From NCBI GenBank assembly GCA_900074885.1, contig FJUW01000038.1, positions 431,776 to 495,775 on the forward strand: a stretch of DNA of 64,000 bases, read 5' to 3'. The DNA is from Rhynchosporium graminicola (Eukaryota > Ascomycota > Leotiomycetes > Helotiales > Ploettnerulaceae). A program made the position numbers and the translations under genes. This document shows positions 33,962 through 46,746 of the stretch, one piece after another (the stretch's first letter is position 1; each line of letters starts with the position of its first letter). Under the pieces are notes generated by a model that worked only from the letters and a program-made list of their open reading frames with translations, was not told the origin of the DNA and ran no database searches.

Positions 33962-36900
33962 ATGGCGTGCGCAGAACACCAGATTGATGAGCAGACTGAA
34001 GACGACGATGAATTGTCAACGTCTGACGAAATTGGAAGAACGATGGGAACCGATGAGTACATCAAAAGTACGTCAACCTCGACATGATAACACCCAGCTA
34101 ACAAGGCAGGAATCAATCGGCGCCGGTTGGAAAGCGATACAGACTCCGATAGAGAGGTCACAGGTATTGCACCTTCTCCGTTTGAAAAGGGGAAGCGAAA
34201 GGCAGGAGAAAAAGTAGAATGGTCGTCGGACGACGGGGAGGAAGAGGATGCCTACCAGAAATTCAAGAATAGGAAATCCGCCAAACGGAAGAGAGTCGCA
34301 GCGACTAGGAAGAAACTGAAGGAGAAAACTAAAGAGATCGTGGAGGATAGGAAGAAGGCCAAGAATAATGGAGAAAACTCGAAGCAACAGCGGATGTGGG
34401 GGGACGAGTCTGATTACGAGATACTGGACGATGAGATACCTGAGTACGTGAGGCAGCGCCGGAAGGAGTTCGACAAAAACCATGAGCAATACCACGAAGA
34501 TGCGCTCAGACTACCTCCCAGATATGAAGATGTCTACTTTTCGGACGATGAAAGGATCGCGGAGCTTGCTGAGCGTCCGGACTTTCCACCATCCGTAGAG
34601 TCTTCGAGAGAGTATAAAGATATTGAGTTGCCTCACTCGGCTGGGGTCATACCAGCGTCTATCGCACAGTATTTGAGGGACTATCAGGTCACCGGTGTGG
34701 GTTTTCTGCACGAGCTATTTGTGTACCAGAGAGGTTAGGGTTGATAAGTGTAGCTTCGTGAAGATGGGACTAACTAATTTAAAAGGCGGCCTCCTTGGCG
34801 ATGACATGGGTTTAGGCAAGACTGTTCAAGTTGCTGCGTTCTTGACAGCAGCTTTCGGTAAGACGGGAGATGAAAGAGATGCTAAGCGCATGCGGAAAAT
34901 GCGAAGAGCGCCAAATAAGCCGTGGTATCCTCGCGTCCTCATTGTCTGCCCCGGCTCACTAATGGATAATTGGAAAAATGAGCTTGGAAGATGGGGATTT
35001 TGGCATGTTGATAAGTATTACGGCAGCAAGGGGGAGAGGGAATCCGTTGCCCAAGCTGCACTTTCTGGCCGAGTGGAAATTGTCATAACTACTTACACAA
35101 CCTATCGAAACCATTTGGAACAGTTAAATCAAACTCAATGGGACTGCGTTGTTGCCGATGAATGCCATCAACTCAAAGAACCATCTGCAGAGACTACTAA
35201 GGCCATGAATCAAGTTAACGCCCTCTGCCGAATTGGGCTCAGCGGAACGGCCATACAGAACAAATATGACGAATTATGGACTTTGTTAAACTGGACGAAC
35301 CCTGGTAGATTTGGTCCATTGCAAGTGTGGAAGTCTAGTATCAGCGATCCGTTGAAAATGGGACAATCGTACGTCTACATTCTTGACCAACTATTATTTG
35401 TGCTAAACCTGACAGTCATGATTGCACCAATCATCAACTCAAACAAGCAAGACAAACTGCAGAAAAACTCCGTGCTAACTTGTTACCTCAGTTCTTTCTC
35501 CGCCGCATGAAATCACTCATTGCGCATCAACTCCCCAAAAAGACCGACAAGGTCGTTTTCTGCCCTCTCACCAGCCTCCAGAAGCAAGCGTATGAGTACT
35601 TCCTTGAAAGCCCACTGGTCGAGACGGTTAGAAACTCTGCAGACGAATGTGACTGTGGAAAACCTGGGAACCCCAAACGAGGATGGTGTTGCTATACAAC
35701 AATCCCGGGTTCAGATACATCCTGGCGGGTAAGTATCGAAGCACAACCTTTGATGATGAGATGCTGATAGTCCCAAGGCTGTGGTTTTCCCTGCAATCTC
35801 GATTCTTCAGAAACTGTCAAATCACCTGGCGATCTTGATCCCCAATCCCATTGATCCACCTGAGAAGCGAGAGCGAGATTTGGAGCGTCTAAAGGAGATG
35901 CTCCCCAACCACTGGAGAGACCTTTATGAGAACCGCGGCTCTCTGGCTACCCTTTCGAATCCCGAGTTCTGCGGCAAGGTTTGCGTTCAGCTTGACACTC
36001 ATGAATCATCATTGACATCAATTGCAGTGGGCAATTCTTAAGAAGCTTTTGAAGTACTGGCACGAGCAAGGCGACAAAGTTCTGATTTTCTCGCATAGTG
36101 TGAGATTACTAGAACTACTACAGTATCTATTCAACAATACCAGCTATACAGTCAGCTTCCTGAGCGGGAAGACGAAAAATGACGACCGCCAGAAGCTAGT
36201 TGATAGTTTCAATTCGGATCCCAACCAATTCGTATTTCTGATATCAACTAAAGCGGGAGGTATGGATCCCGACCATAATTTATCGGACGAGTTGCTGACC
36301 ATGCAGGTGTTGGCTTGAATATTACGAGCGCTAACAAAGTAGTTATTTTTGATCCGAATTGGAATCCCAGCTACGATCTCCAGGCTCAGGATCGAGCCTA
36401 CCGGATTGGGCAATTAAGGGATGTCGAGGTGTATCGATTGGTATCTGCGGGCACTGTTGAGGAGATTGTGTATGCACGTCAGATCTACAAGCAACAGCAA
36501 GCGAACATTGGCTACACGGCTTCGACAGAACGTCGATATTTCAAGGGCGTTCAAAATATGCCTGGCCAGAAGGGAGAGATTTTTGGTCTGCACAATCTTC
36601 TCACTTTCCATGCAGACAGCGTCGTTCTTCGAGACATCGTCAACAAGACGAATGTAGCAGAAGCGAAACGAGGCGTTGATATCCTGGACTTCGACATGGA
36701 CGATGCGGCGAATGATGAGGACAATCCCCTCAAGGTTGATGATCTCGACGATGAAGACGGTGCTATGAGTCAACTTGCAGCTCTGCTGACGGAAGATAGC
36801 TCGAAAAAGCAACCGAAACCACGACCTAAAACAGACCCAATCCAAGCAATACTCGCAGCAGCAGGTGTCGAGTATACACACGAGAATTCGGAAGTTGTTG

Positions 36901-37421
36901 GCTCATCTCGCGTAGAGGCAGAGCTCAGTCGTCGTGCTGTCGAAACCGGAAACGACGCGGAGTATGGCGAACAGCGGTTGTTCGATGATTCTCAGGCCGG
37001 AGATGTGAGTCCTGGGAGAATCCACTATGAGTACCATCCACCGGACGATGTCATGCTTAGGCAATTCTGTACCATGTCCAAGGGATTTGGGTTTGGGAGT
37101 GCGACGGAATTTGCGTTTGCTGTCGAGGGCATGACGCAAAAGCAGAGAACGTATTGCTTAGAGCGATTCTATCTCAAGAGAAAAGAGCGGATAGCCGAAT
37201 TGGAACTGCAGGAGAACAAGTCAAAGACCGACGGGCCAGCCGTCAGTGCTGTTGGATTGGACATGGATGTTGAGATGCAGGCAGAGCTGCATGAAGCTCG
37301 GGCTGCGGAACGCCGCGCTGTGGAGTCGAAAGCTGCGGTACGGAAACTCGAGGAATTGAAGACTCCGAATGCCATCAATGAGGACGCGGAGACGGAAGAC
37401 GATGATGACGACGAATTATGA
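33962..37421 (+). CDS. SNF2-family ATPase, ERCC6L2/Rad26-like
   Basis: Seven exons: 33962-34067, 34110-34733, 34786-35368, 35416-35728, 35778-35978, 36028-36259 and 36307-37421, giving 1057 aa. The introns are 42-52 nt. After a charged N-terminus, the Walker [10 protein letters not shown] motif lies at about residues 248-256, with the Lys at 255. DECH is at about 368, [13 protein letters not shown] follows, then [14 protein letters not shown], the STKAGGVGLN segment and [17 protein letters not shown]...GWCC cysteine group sits just before the second lobe. The C-terminus has acidic runs and a segment with [14 protein letters not shown]. Members are nuclear DNA translocases that act in DNA repair, near Rad26/CSB and ERCC6L2. 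The family assignment below SNF2 level is moderate. Confidence 0.93.
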
Positions 37422-37602
37422 GGTGAATGATACCCAGAGAAATTTAATGGCATTACGATGTGCAAGCAGCATTGTGCTGCTGCCTTTCGAAAAGTTCTAT
37501 TCGTGATGCTATTCATACGCTGGGGGGCTTGCTCTGTAAGACTAAACTAGAGTACTGGGTATATCAAACCCCGCCCATACATGCTGATGATACAAAAATT
37601 AT

Positions 37603-38668
37603 CTAATCGCTTGCAGTGTCGTCGTCCTCACTGCGAGTCTTCATTTCCTTCAGTCCTCCCTTTCCCTTGCCCTTACCGCCCTTCTTGGCCTTGACACCCT
37701 TGCCCCTCAAGCCAACGGGAACCTCCTTTCGGACCTCCCCATTCTCGAAAAGGACGCCGATATCGGCCCTGCGAGCAACGGCCTTCTTCCAGTTTGCCTT
37801 GGAAATGCCACCGCTGGCATCACCTTCAGTAACGACGTGGCCGGCATCAGTTCGTGCCCAACGGATCTTAGGTTCCGCCTCCATAACTTGGCGGAGGTTG
37901 ATGTGGATAGAGACATCGGCGTCACTCTTTGGGGCTCTGACTTCGGAGCCATCTTCTTGTACGACAATGGTAGCGAAAGTGAGGAGGGCTTGGCCTCCAG
38001 CTCGCTTGATGCCGCCGGAAGCGAGGATGAGAGGGTAGTTGGCGTAAGAGGTCTCGTAGACAATGAAATCTGGGAGGTCTTCGGTTGTGGTGCTGAGAGG
38101 GGTATATTTGGTGGTTGTGGCAGAAGTGGGGCTCATTGGGCCGGAAGGAGTGGGATTGACCTTGATCAGGTAGTTGGATGGAATAGCTTTCTCGGCGTCT
38201 GTATCCTCTTTGCTGTCTGGCTTGAGCTTCAGACTGAAGCGTGTTCTGGAGGCCGGTGACTCGACGAGTTCTTTGAGTTCGGGGAATGTGACTTCCAGGG
38301 AGGAGAGGTTTGATCGTTCGAGCTGGTCTTTGTTAGCTTTGTACCTCTGTCAAATATCCACTGCCTTTATGACTTACAACTTCTGAGCATTCAACCCAGC
38401 CTTCGGTATCAGCTACAAGCTTGTCCTCGCCCTCGTCTTGCTCATCGCCCTCCTCGACTGTTCGCTTCAATACCCAGGTCAAGGCCTTAGATATCAAACC
38501 CTCACGATCTTCAACTGTGCTGTATCCTCGGCCACGTCCTTTGGTCTTGGAAACACTGCCACCGTTCTTTCCACGGCCGTGTCTCGAAGCGTTTGGGGAG
38601 ATTGGAGAAGGGTCCATGATCTCACGATTGAGGGACAGACCCTGAAGAGGTGGAAGGACTGCAGCCAT
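37603..38668 (-). CDS. Tpt1/KptA-like RNA 2'-phosphotransferase homologue, divergent
   Basis: Two exons on the minus strand, 38378-38668 and 37603-38322, are joined across a 55-nt intron with a CTAAC branch site, giving 336 aa. The N-terminal half reads GLISKALTWVLKR, DTEGWVECSEV and VTFPELKELVES...RFSLK. The C-terminal half has YPLILASGGIKR, DADVSIHINLRQVM and RWARTDAGHVVTEGD. These follow the Tpt1 order. Active Tpt1 removes the splice-junction 2'-phosphate from tRNA using NAD, with an Arg-His pair and an IRANQGHS segment. Here K68-R69 stand where Arg-His is expected and IKVN (150-153) replaces IRAN without the following QGHS. The last conserved Arg is kept. The tail is Lys/Gly-rich. It converges with the SNF2 gene, about 180 bp away. 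Confidence 0.82.
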
Positions 38669-41600
38669 TGTGGATACTGAATGATGATATGTGATTGAGA
38701 AGAAAGAGTGAACTGTTGGTAACAAAATTGGGGTTTGTAGAAGAGGAAAAGTCAGAGGAAGCAGAGCAGAGGGGAGTTAGGAGCTGAACAGGTAATCAGA
38801 AATGGGAGGCAAGGGAGATATATAGGGAAACTCTCATGGGGAGTCACGGTGAAATTAGACCTTCCTTTCCTGCCTTAGATATGTGTCCCATGCAGTAGCA
38901 GTCAACAGAAATCGCGAAACTTGCCAATGCCAGCACGCTCTTGCATGGCCCAGCCAACTACTTCGCGCTTTCACATTTACCCATCCTCTTACTTGCATAC
39001 GGATGCAACCAATTCATAGGCACTTACTGTCTCCGTTCGTCTCTAGCAGTGGGGTCGTTCCTGCAATGTAGAATGCTCAGCAGGTCGTGAAGCTATACAC
39101 ATGGCGGTGTGGATCTCTCTATGTGTGACAACGAAGCCATTAGCCCGCGGCTCGACCCGCAACAGGACGCGTGCGAGTCTCTCATGCGTGCGTTTCGAGG
39201 GTCTGCGGGGCTGCAGAGGGCGAATAATGAGGTTGGAATGCGCGGCGGGAAGAGCGGTGTACAACCCTCGCTTGAATTGTATTATTTGTACTTTGGCATC
39301 ACGTGCTCGCCCCTCAGCTTTGGCGGTTCTGGCGGAATGGAAGGGGATTCGAAAATTGCATCGTAACTGAGGGATGTGACGGATCTCTGAGCTTCTTTAA
39401 CTTTGTTCTGGTTAGAAGGGTAGATAGAGGGGTAGGTGCATCACCATTGATGTAGGGAGCAGCGGTAACAAGACGTATGTGCTGTCACGTCTTTATATCC
39501 CCGGCGTCAATATACGAAGTATTGCGGTACCCCACTTCGGTACATGGTCGCATGCTCAGATGGTGAAGCATAATTTGAGCCCAGTCAAGCAGATTGCCAG
39601 ACATTGAGAGGTTTGACCAATGTGAAGAATGTATTGGTGGCATTCCGTGGTCTTGCTGAACCAGATCTAGACGATTTTATGTACATAAGCAAAATTGGGA
39701 GCGAATTGAGCTTTGTAGAAAAGTAGCCATGATCCAGCAATCTTCTCTTCAGTAGCTCCACTTGGAGTATGCTGCTAGGTGACTCTTTCAGTCTACATCA
39801 TGTAATGTATCCTGCAGTGCCCAAGTACGATCCTCCCGTTGGCTTGAGTAAGATCCACCTCGTCGTAGCTACGGAATCCACAGAAGGAGATAGAAGAATA
39901 TGAGAAGGCCAGCTTGAGTGTCGCTGCAACAAGCTAGAATTGGAGCCATAGCTAATCGTGTGCAGGCATACTTGCTCAGAAGAAACCCTTGGACCACCTC
40001 CAGCATGTCGCTGAACACGCGAGACGATCGGAATTAAAGGATGATGCTGATTTGACGAATCAGTCATACCAGCTATAAGCTGATATGGGTCGGCGCAACT
40101 CGATTCTGAAGTCAAAAAACCATTACATGACATTGCCTGAAGTGGTATTTCATAGTCGTATGAAAATTTTATGACTTCATCTGTGTGAGGATCTTGGTAA
40201 ATCATTTACGACGGTTTTCCCAGTTAGATCGATCGAAAGAAAATAACTCGTTTCTTCGACACAAAGGTGCCTAGAGACTGAAGTGGTAGCCGCTTTGACG
40301 AGGGACTTCCAGCTCTTCCTGGACTATTAACGCACACGAACTTACCCCGCAGATCTTTGGACTCTATCGCCCTTGTTTTGGACCTGAAGGTTGTACAAGC
40401 ACCGAATGACTCTTCTGGAACTCCTACCCAGCTCTCAGGCTGAAGTGCAGCCAAGCTCTTCCCTTAAAAAAAATCGGACATCGAGGCCAAGGCTTGAGGC
40501 TCGTCAGACATCGTATGACAAAAGTAGGATGAGATGTGTATATGACATGAGGGAAGGAGACAGATTCTGATTGAATTGAGCTTAGACGTACATGGGGATC
40601 GATCTGGGCGACTCTGCTCGATGCGGCAGTATTTCCAGAAACCTGTAATCTTGAAATACACAATGCTTGGCGAGATGGGTTGTTGGTGGTCAAGGACCGG
40701 ACGACAATAAAAACTTTGTTCTATGTATACAAAAACTTATCCTTAAATACTTGATGGAACTTGAAGCTCTTGAGACTTTAAAAACGTTCGCTTTATTGAA
40801 TATAATGTGCAGCGATTGGCCGACCACAGTATATCTTCACGAAGCGCAAAAAACGTACACCGACAACAGGTGACATTGTGGCATTCGCCTGCACTGAAGA
40901 CGATTAATGAAAATTCAGTAACTTGATGGCATCACCAGCAAATGAAAGAAGTTCAAAGAATCATATCGTTTGAAGGCGAGTCTATGCCGCCACAATGTTG
41001 TGCAGCTGACTCAACCGCCACCAGCCACCTTTAAGAGCTATCCACGGCATTGTATGCTCAGGTGACTATCTTTGAGACTCCACCGATAATTCTGATAATA
41101 AAGTAGTCCCAGTGAAGAATCTTTGCGTCAAGGAAAGCTCGGTGTTGCAATTTTGCTGTATGAGCTTTAGGCTTCCTGCTGTACATCGTTGCACCATAAC
41201 GACTAGGGTCATTTGGCTAAAGCGAGGAGAAGTCAAGCTGAGCGATGGGTTGAAACAAAGCCGATCCAGGGCCATGGTTGAGCCACAACAGTGGCACCAT
41301 CATCTAGATATTGAAAGATCCGGAAGGATGTCAGCGATACCCGACACCACATTCAGCCAGCTTTGGTATCGTGGCTTCTTTGCAACTATTGGGAGTGTGG
41401 CCGGGTGCCTTCGTTGGTTGCTTTTCTCTTCTATCTGAGGAGCGATGGCTGCATGGATGGTCGCCCTTGGATATAGAGTGGCATGGAGGCTGTGCTGAAG
41501 CATCGCCAGCCTCTAGAGTCGAGGCCTTCAGACATCGTATCAGCCCGGTTGCTCAATTCTGGGTTGCCACTGTCTGTTGTCTCGGTACACAGCAAGCACT

Positions 41601-41967
41601 AGATTTTAGCTCGTTCATAAATGCTAATTGTCGTTTTTAGATCGTGTGCTCAAGATCTTGGTGAGATACTGGCGGTTGATGATATTTTGGTTCGAATCTG
41701 AACCCAGCTTTGACTCGTGTAGTAGTAGCAGGGGTGCAGGGTTTAGCGCGGTTGCCACTAAAGGGATAGCGCCAATATTCACATCGCCTCAACCATCTAT
41801 GCTATTTCTACTTCTCTAATCAGCAAAATGCATATCTCTTGCTAACAGTCATCGCAATCGAGGGCGTAACTTGGAACGGGCTGATCAGTGGTACTGCGGA
41901 CAGTAGGAGCGCCAGGCACCTAGAAGAACTGGATTGCGACACGCCAGGGGTTCGACTTTCAGGTCAC
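38669..41967. other. Long intergenic region, no gene seen
   Basis: About 3.3 kb. It starts with the promoter of the Tpt1-like gene. ORFs at 39101-39370, 39798-40693 and 41112-41640 overlap on several frames. None shows a domain, a plausible splice chain or codon bias. The last part precedes the MFS transporter start. If a gene is here, it is not recognisable by eye. Confidence 0.4.
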
Positions 41968-44041
41968 ATGATGACAAAACCCTCTGAGCCAAACTCATCA
42001 GCTAATTATGGGACAATTGAGAATCGCGATACCGAAAGTAGTCAGCCAGATGATGTCTCACCACATGGTACGGACTATTCAGATCAAGCTCTCTCTGGTG
42101 TCCATCGTGAGCCGTCTTTCGACCGGGCTCTACGCTCCTCCTTGATTGTGCAGGATGAGGATCCCCTTCAGATTGAGCCTCCTACGATGAAGAAAAAGGA
42201 AGAAATAGTCACTTGGTCAAGTTTACCACGCAAGAGCCAAGTCTGTAAATTCAACTCCCACGAAGTTCGTTTACTAAATTATTGGCGTCTAATGTAGTTG
42301 GCTATCTTGACGCTCGCCAGGCTCTCGGAGCCATTAGTTCAAACATCTCTGAGGTCCTACTTATTTTATCAACTGCGGTCCTTTGATCAGAGCCTTCCTG
42401 CCTCAACTATTGCTTCTCAAGCGGGCATCATGCAAGGTTCCTTTGCCGCAGCTCAACTTTGCACTGCCATGCTATGGGGTCGATTCTCAGACCGAGGCGG
42501 TCGGAAACGGATTCTCCTTATCGGATTATCCGGGACTACGATATCGTGCATAGGCTTTGGCTTCAGTCAAAATTTCTACCAAGCTTTGTGTTTCCGGATG
42601 CTTGGGGGTGCTCTGAATGGAAATGTGGGTGTTATGAGAACGATGATCAGTGAGATTGTTAGGGAGAAGAAGTTTCAGTCGAGAGCCTTCTTGATTTTGC
42701 CAATGGTAGCAAACATCGGCAGTATTATTGGTCCGATGATAGGAGGTTTCACCTCAAATCCTGCAGGGAGCTTTCCAGAAATTTTTGGAGGGATATGGTT
42801 CTTTGAACAGTTTCCTTACGCATCGCCGAATCTGATCAGTGCTACATTCCTCTTCTGTGCTGCAATGACGGTCTTCTTTGGCCTGGAAGAGGTATGTGCA
42901 CCCAGAAATATCATTGATCTCAGCCTGACAGTTACCAGACTCATGAGGGCTATGCTCATCAGAAAGATATCGGGATTACCTGCCGTCGTAGGGTGTTTCC
43001 AGGGATCGGTCGCTTCTTTGGTGGGAAGAAGGAAGGCTACGAACCACTTATGACCTCGGAATCCACAGTTACTAATAGTCATATAACCGAATATGACCCC
43101 GACTCGAAACCGAGGAAAAGAATCGCACCGCGATACAAGAACAAGCTTCCATTCCGTCGCATCTTCACTTACAACGTTGTTTGCACGCTTATTTGTCACG
43201 GTCTTAGTGAGTTAAGGCAGCCCAGAGATCCCCGATTGATTGTCTCAAAAAATTCTTGAGACATGCCTTGTCCTTTTCTCGAAACTTTTTGGCATGAAGC
43301 TGACTGCCCTGCTACCTAGTGTCTCTTTCAATGGGTACATTTCAAAATATATGGTATTCTTTCCTCTCTACACCCGTATACGATCCAGAAGATCCACCTG
43401 AAAACTACACGCCGCATCCCCCATTTGTCTTTACAGGTGGTATTGGGTTACCTCCCCGGTCCGTCGGCTTTGTGATGGCAATTCTAGGATCCATCGGCAT
43501 AACCCTCCAACTGTTCCTCTATCCATTCGTCAACCAACGTCTCGGCACCGTCCGATCCTGGCGTATCTTTCTTTACTGTTTTCCAGTCGTATACAGCCTT
43601 GTGCCCTTTCTCTCACTTATCCCATCCACCACCCCACCTCCGAGCCAGAAAACAGGATTCCCGATCTGGGCAGCTATCTCCTCTCTCCTATTCATTCAAG
43701 TCGTCGGGCGAACATTTGCCAGCCCCGCCACTACGATTCTCATCAACAACTGCAGTCCTCATCCCAGCGTTCTCGGCACTATCCACGGAATCGGCCAGAG
43801 TGCAAGTAGTGCTGCGAGAACGGTAGGTCCGGCTTTAGGCGGCTGGTTGTACGGTGTTGGATTGAAGAATGGAGTTGTAGGAGCTATGTTTTGGGTATTG
43901 GCTTGTGTGGCAGTTTTCAGTATTATTGCGAGTAATTGGGTGAGAGAGGGAGATGGACATGAAATTCGCTTGGACGGGGATGATGAGGCCGAAGCTTTAG
44001 CAGAGGCTGAAAATGCACCTTTGTTAAGAAGACAAAATTAG
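41968..44041 (+). CDS. MFS exporter of the ZIFL/YCR023C-like family
   Basis: Four exons, 41968-42240, 42298-42891, 42939-43206 and 43320-44041, give 618 aa. The first intron uses an unusual GTCTGT donor, but it is the only site that keeps the frame. The start at 41968 (MMTKPSEPNSSANYGTI) was chosen because the upstream frame has no ATG. After a polar N-terminus of about 90 residues there are about 12 membrane segments. Motif A reads GRFSDRGGRKR. The segment with SEIVREKKFQSRAF, a long central loop, GRTFASPATTILINN and GTIHGIGQSASSAARTVGP are typical of the fungal and plant ZIFL-like multidrug or metal-chelate exporters. The protein should sit in the plasma or vacuolar membrane. The substrate is not known. 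Confidence 0.9.
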
Positions 44042-45259
44042 GAGATCTTTCGTGGAGTGATGATCTGATACGCGGTCAGGTGTATCTTAGTAGAAGTTGA
44101 TGGGAGGTTTTTTTTTGGCGTCTTGGTCTTGAATACCCCATTGTAGCGCCCTTACAGAACAAGAGTGTATTAACCTAGATATAGAAGTTTATCATAGCCC
44201 TGTTTGGCTTGATTACTGAACCGAACGTTTTACTTAAATCTAGATCCACTATCCATCACATCTTCAAGACATGTGATCCGTGCATGAGGGCTCGGGTGTT
44301 CTGTTCCACATTGTTTTGATTCGCACCGTAGCTCGACCTAAGCGAGGATCCACTTCCCAGTATCCAACATCTAACTCAAGCATGAAAATTACAAGACAAG
44401 ATAGTGGAGTATAAGACACCAGATCACTTCTAAAGCACCGTGTTCTTGAAAACTTAGGAAAGATACTGGCTAGATAACTATACATGTGTCGTTATAGTAT
44501 CATGACATGTAAGATCATAATGTCCAAGAGCTTTGCCGAGAAAGGAAAGAGGTATTGACATCATGCTGTTGAGCGTTTCTGGGCTGAACCGGCATTGCAA
44601 TAGCGTTCTTCGTGAGGCTAACAGACGCACTGAGGGCAATGGGCGCGCTGTCCTAGATGGATGAGACGGTCTTGGATAAGGCCATACCAAGAAAAACAAC
44701 ACCTAGTGCTGTGAAGAGAGAAGATGGCTGGGTGTTTCATCTCTCATGATGGCGGAACTTTCTGGTCCTACTGTGGGAATTGGTACAGACTTCCAGTGTT
44801 GACATTGCTGATGGTTGTCTAGCGAGGCTAGTCCATGTCGGTACCAGTGATGGTACAGACTTTCATTTTGATTCATAAAATGTAAAGGGCTGAAAGGTTT
44901 TATACGGCTTTGAGTAATGTGATCGATTACTCATGTCATGGAATCATTTTAGGACTTTGCTCTTGCGATCTCTGAATGTCACGAAATCATATTTGCATTT
45001 CTCTATAAGGGATACGAATGCGTCAGCCACGTTGCATTCTTATAGCCCCTGTTCCCTTAGTCTCAGTTGCCGGTCCTCAGTGATTGATGGAGAGATGCAA
45101 GTGGCAGGAGTAATTTCGATTTTTAATTTCTACACTAACATCGAATTTAAGCTGTACCCGTGTAAAAGCCCCGAACCAACCCTTTACTCCAGCGCCAATT
45201 CATCAATTTTCAAGTACGTCTTGCATACGCCTCTCAAAGACCACAATTAGAAGATACAA
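44042..45259. other. Intergenic, no gene seen
   Basis: About 1.2 kb between the 3' ends of two convergent genes. It should hold both 3' UTRs. Small ORFs on both strands are unsupported. Confidence 0.45.
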
Positions 45260-46746
45260 TCAAACAAAGTCTCTACCCTGCACAGGCCCCCGGTAGATAG
45301 AAGGATAATTGCGCTGTTGCTGATAATCCATCTGGTTGAGATTGATATCGCTCTGAGCTTCCGACCTCGTCCATGGCTGGGCTTGATATCCAGTCGGTTC
45401 TTGGGTAGCATTCTTTTTGCTGACATTCCTCCGGAATCTCCAGAATGCGAAAGGTCCAGCTAAGACGACAACGAGTAGGACACAGGCAAGAAGCGCCAAA
45501 TTGTATTTCGGATTCAAGGCTAGAGGGAAACCTATGAACCCGTTGGCTATCCCGGCTGGTATTACGACACGTCCGAGCCAAATGTGAACGTGTGCGAGCT
45601 TGGTTGGTAGTTGTGTCTTTGTAAACATTCTGTGATGGAGGAAGCCGATGACGAATTGGCACATCATAGCTACTATGACTATGATGCCGAATATTTGATG
45701 AATGGAATTGAAGTGCTTGGTCTATGATTTTGTTAGAATTTAATTATAGAGACTTTCGTCGTACTTACTCGGTTGTACTGCATACCGGCTTTGATTCCAA
45801 CACCCATCCCGATTAGAGCTACAAGCGCAGACGCAGTCTGTACTACTCCATGCCATTTCGGACTATTGAGAGTTCGTAAAACCATGACAGCGAGTGGCAT
45901 GAGCCCAATGAACGCCATGATCATGAGAACAGCATGGGCAGGTGGCGCGAAATCGCGGTCCGAGTTGTCTTTTATTTGCACTGTTCCGGTAGAATCTGCG
46001 AATTGAATCACTGGAACTCCTTTCACGCCAAATGCCTTGGTCAGATCCATGGTGAACGCTCCGTAAAGATCATGGCGTTTGATATCAGCTGTCAAGGAAT
46101 TGCTCTTCAGATTTCCTCCTGGACCAGTAGCGTAAATAAATTTGGCTGCTATGTTCGTCGGATCAATAGAGCCTCCTTTCCATGACCGGCAGTTCTTGCA
46201 CATGGCATTGACTGTATAGTTTCCTTCTGATATACGTGTGCCAGGGAGTACTTCGACGGTAATGTTCTTCGTGTAGGAGGGTTCGATGTTGCCAGATGAC
46301 CTCCGCGGACTGAGAGTCACATTCTTTCCTGAAGAATCGGAGTATGCCATAAATATCAGTGAATCCTTCATCTTATCACTGCCCATCCCAACAGCCTGCA
46401 GAAGTCAGTAAGATTCATAAAAAAAAGTCGAGTTACTGACAATCCATGTGCTGACGCTCGGCGCAACAATTGTGAAGTAGAGGTCATTGTTGTCGTCTCC
46501 CTGCGGGATATTGAGTGCGAAGTTGATGCTTTGATCTCTGGCATGAAAACTTGCGCCTACAGTCGTGTCGACTGCTTTTGTGGTGGGGAGGAATATTGAT
46601 GCTACTGATTGCTATCAGCTATTGGGAAATGAATTTGAATTTCAGGGGGAGCGTTCCTAGCTAGGATGCCAGTTCCGCAGTGCTAAAGTCCCCCGGATTC
46701 GAGACGTACCCACTATGGCCAGCTCCAAGAAGCTTAATCGCACCAT
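45260..46746 (-). CDS. DOMON / cytochrome b561 membrane protein
   Basis: Four exons on the minus strand, 46710-46746, 46441-46604, 45769-46395 and 45260-45721, give 429 aa. The first exon (MVRLSFLELAIV) and the start of the second form a signal peptide. The extracellular part resembles the haem-binding DOMON domain of cellobiose dehydrogenase (VGASFHARDQ, STWIAVGMGSDKM, KRHDLYGAFTMDL). Five membrane helices follow with the His pattern of cytochrome b561: PPAHAVLMIM, PKWHGVVQT, FNSIHQIFG, LAHVHIWLGR and a last helix ending in FWRFRR. The C-terminal tail is polar. Such proteins move electrons across the membrane, possibly in ferric reduction or to extracellular enzymes. The partner is unknown. 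Confidence 0.92.

Noticed and set aside
39101..39370. Two overlapping plus-strand ORFs of 85-90 codons
   Set aside because: They overlap in different frames with Arg/Cys-biased content typical of chance ORFs.
41675..41700. tRNA B-box-like sequence GGTTCGAATC
   Set aside because: No matching A box or acceptor stem could be placed around it, so no tRNA is called.
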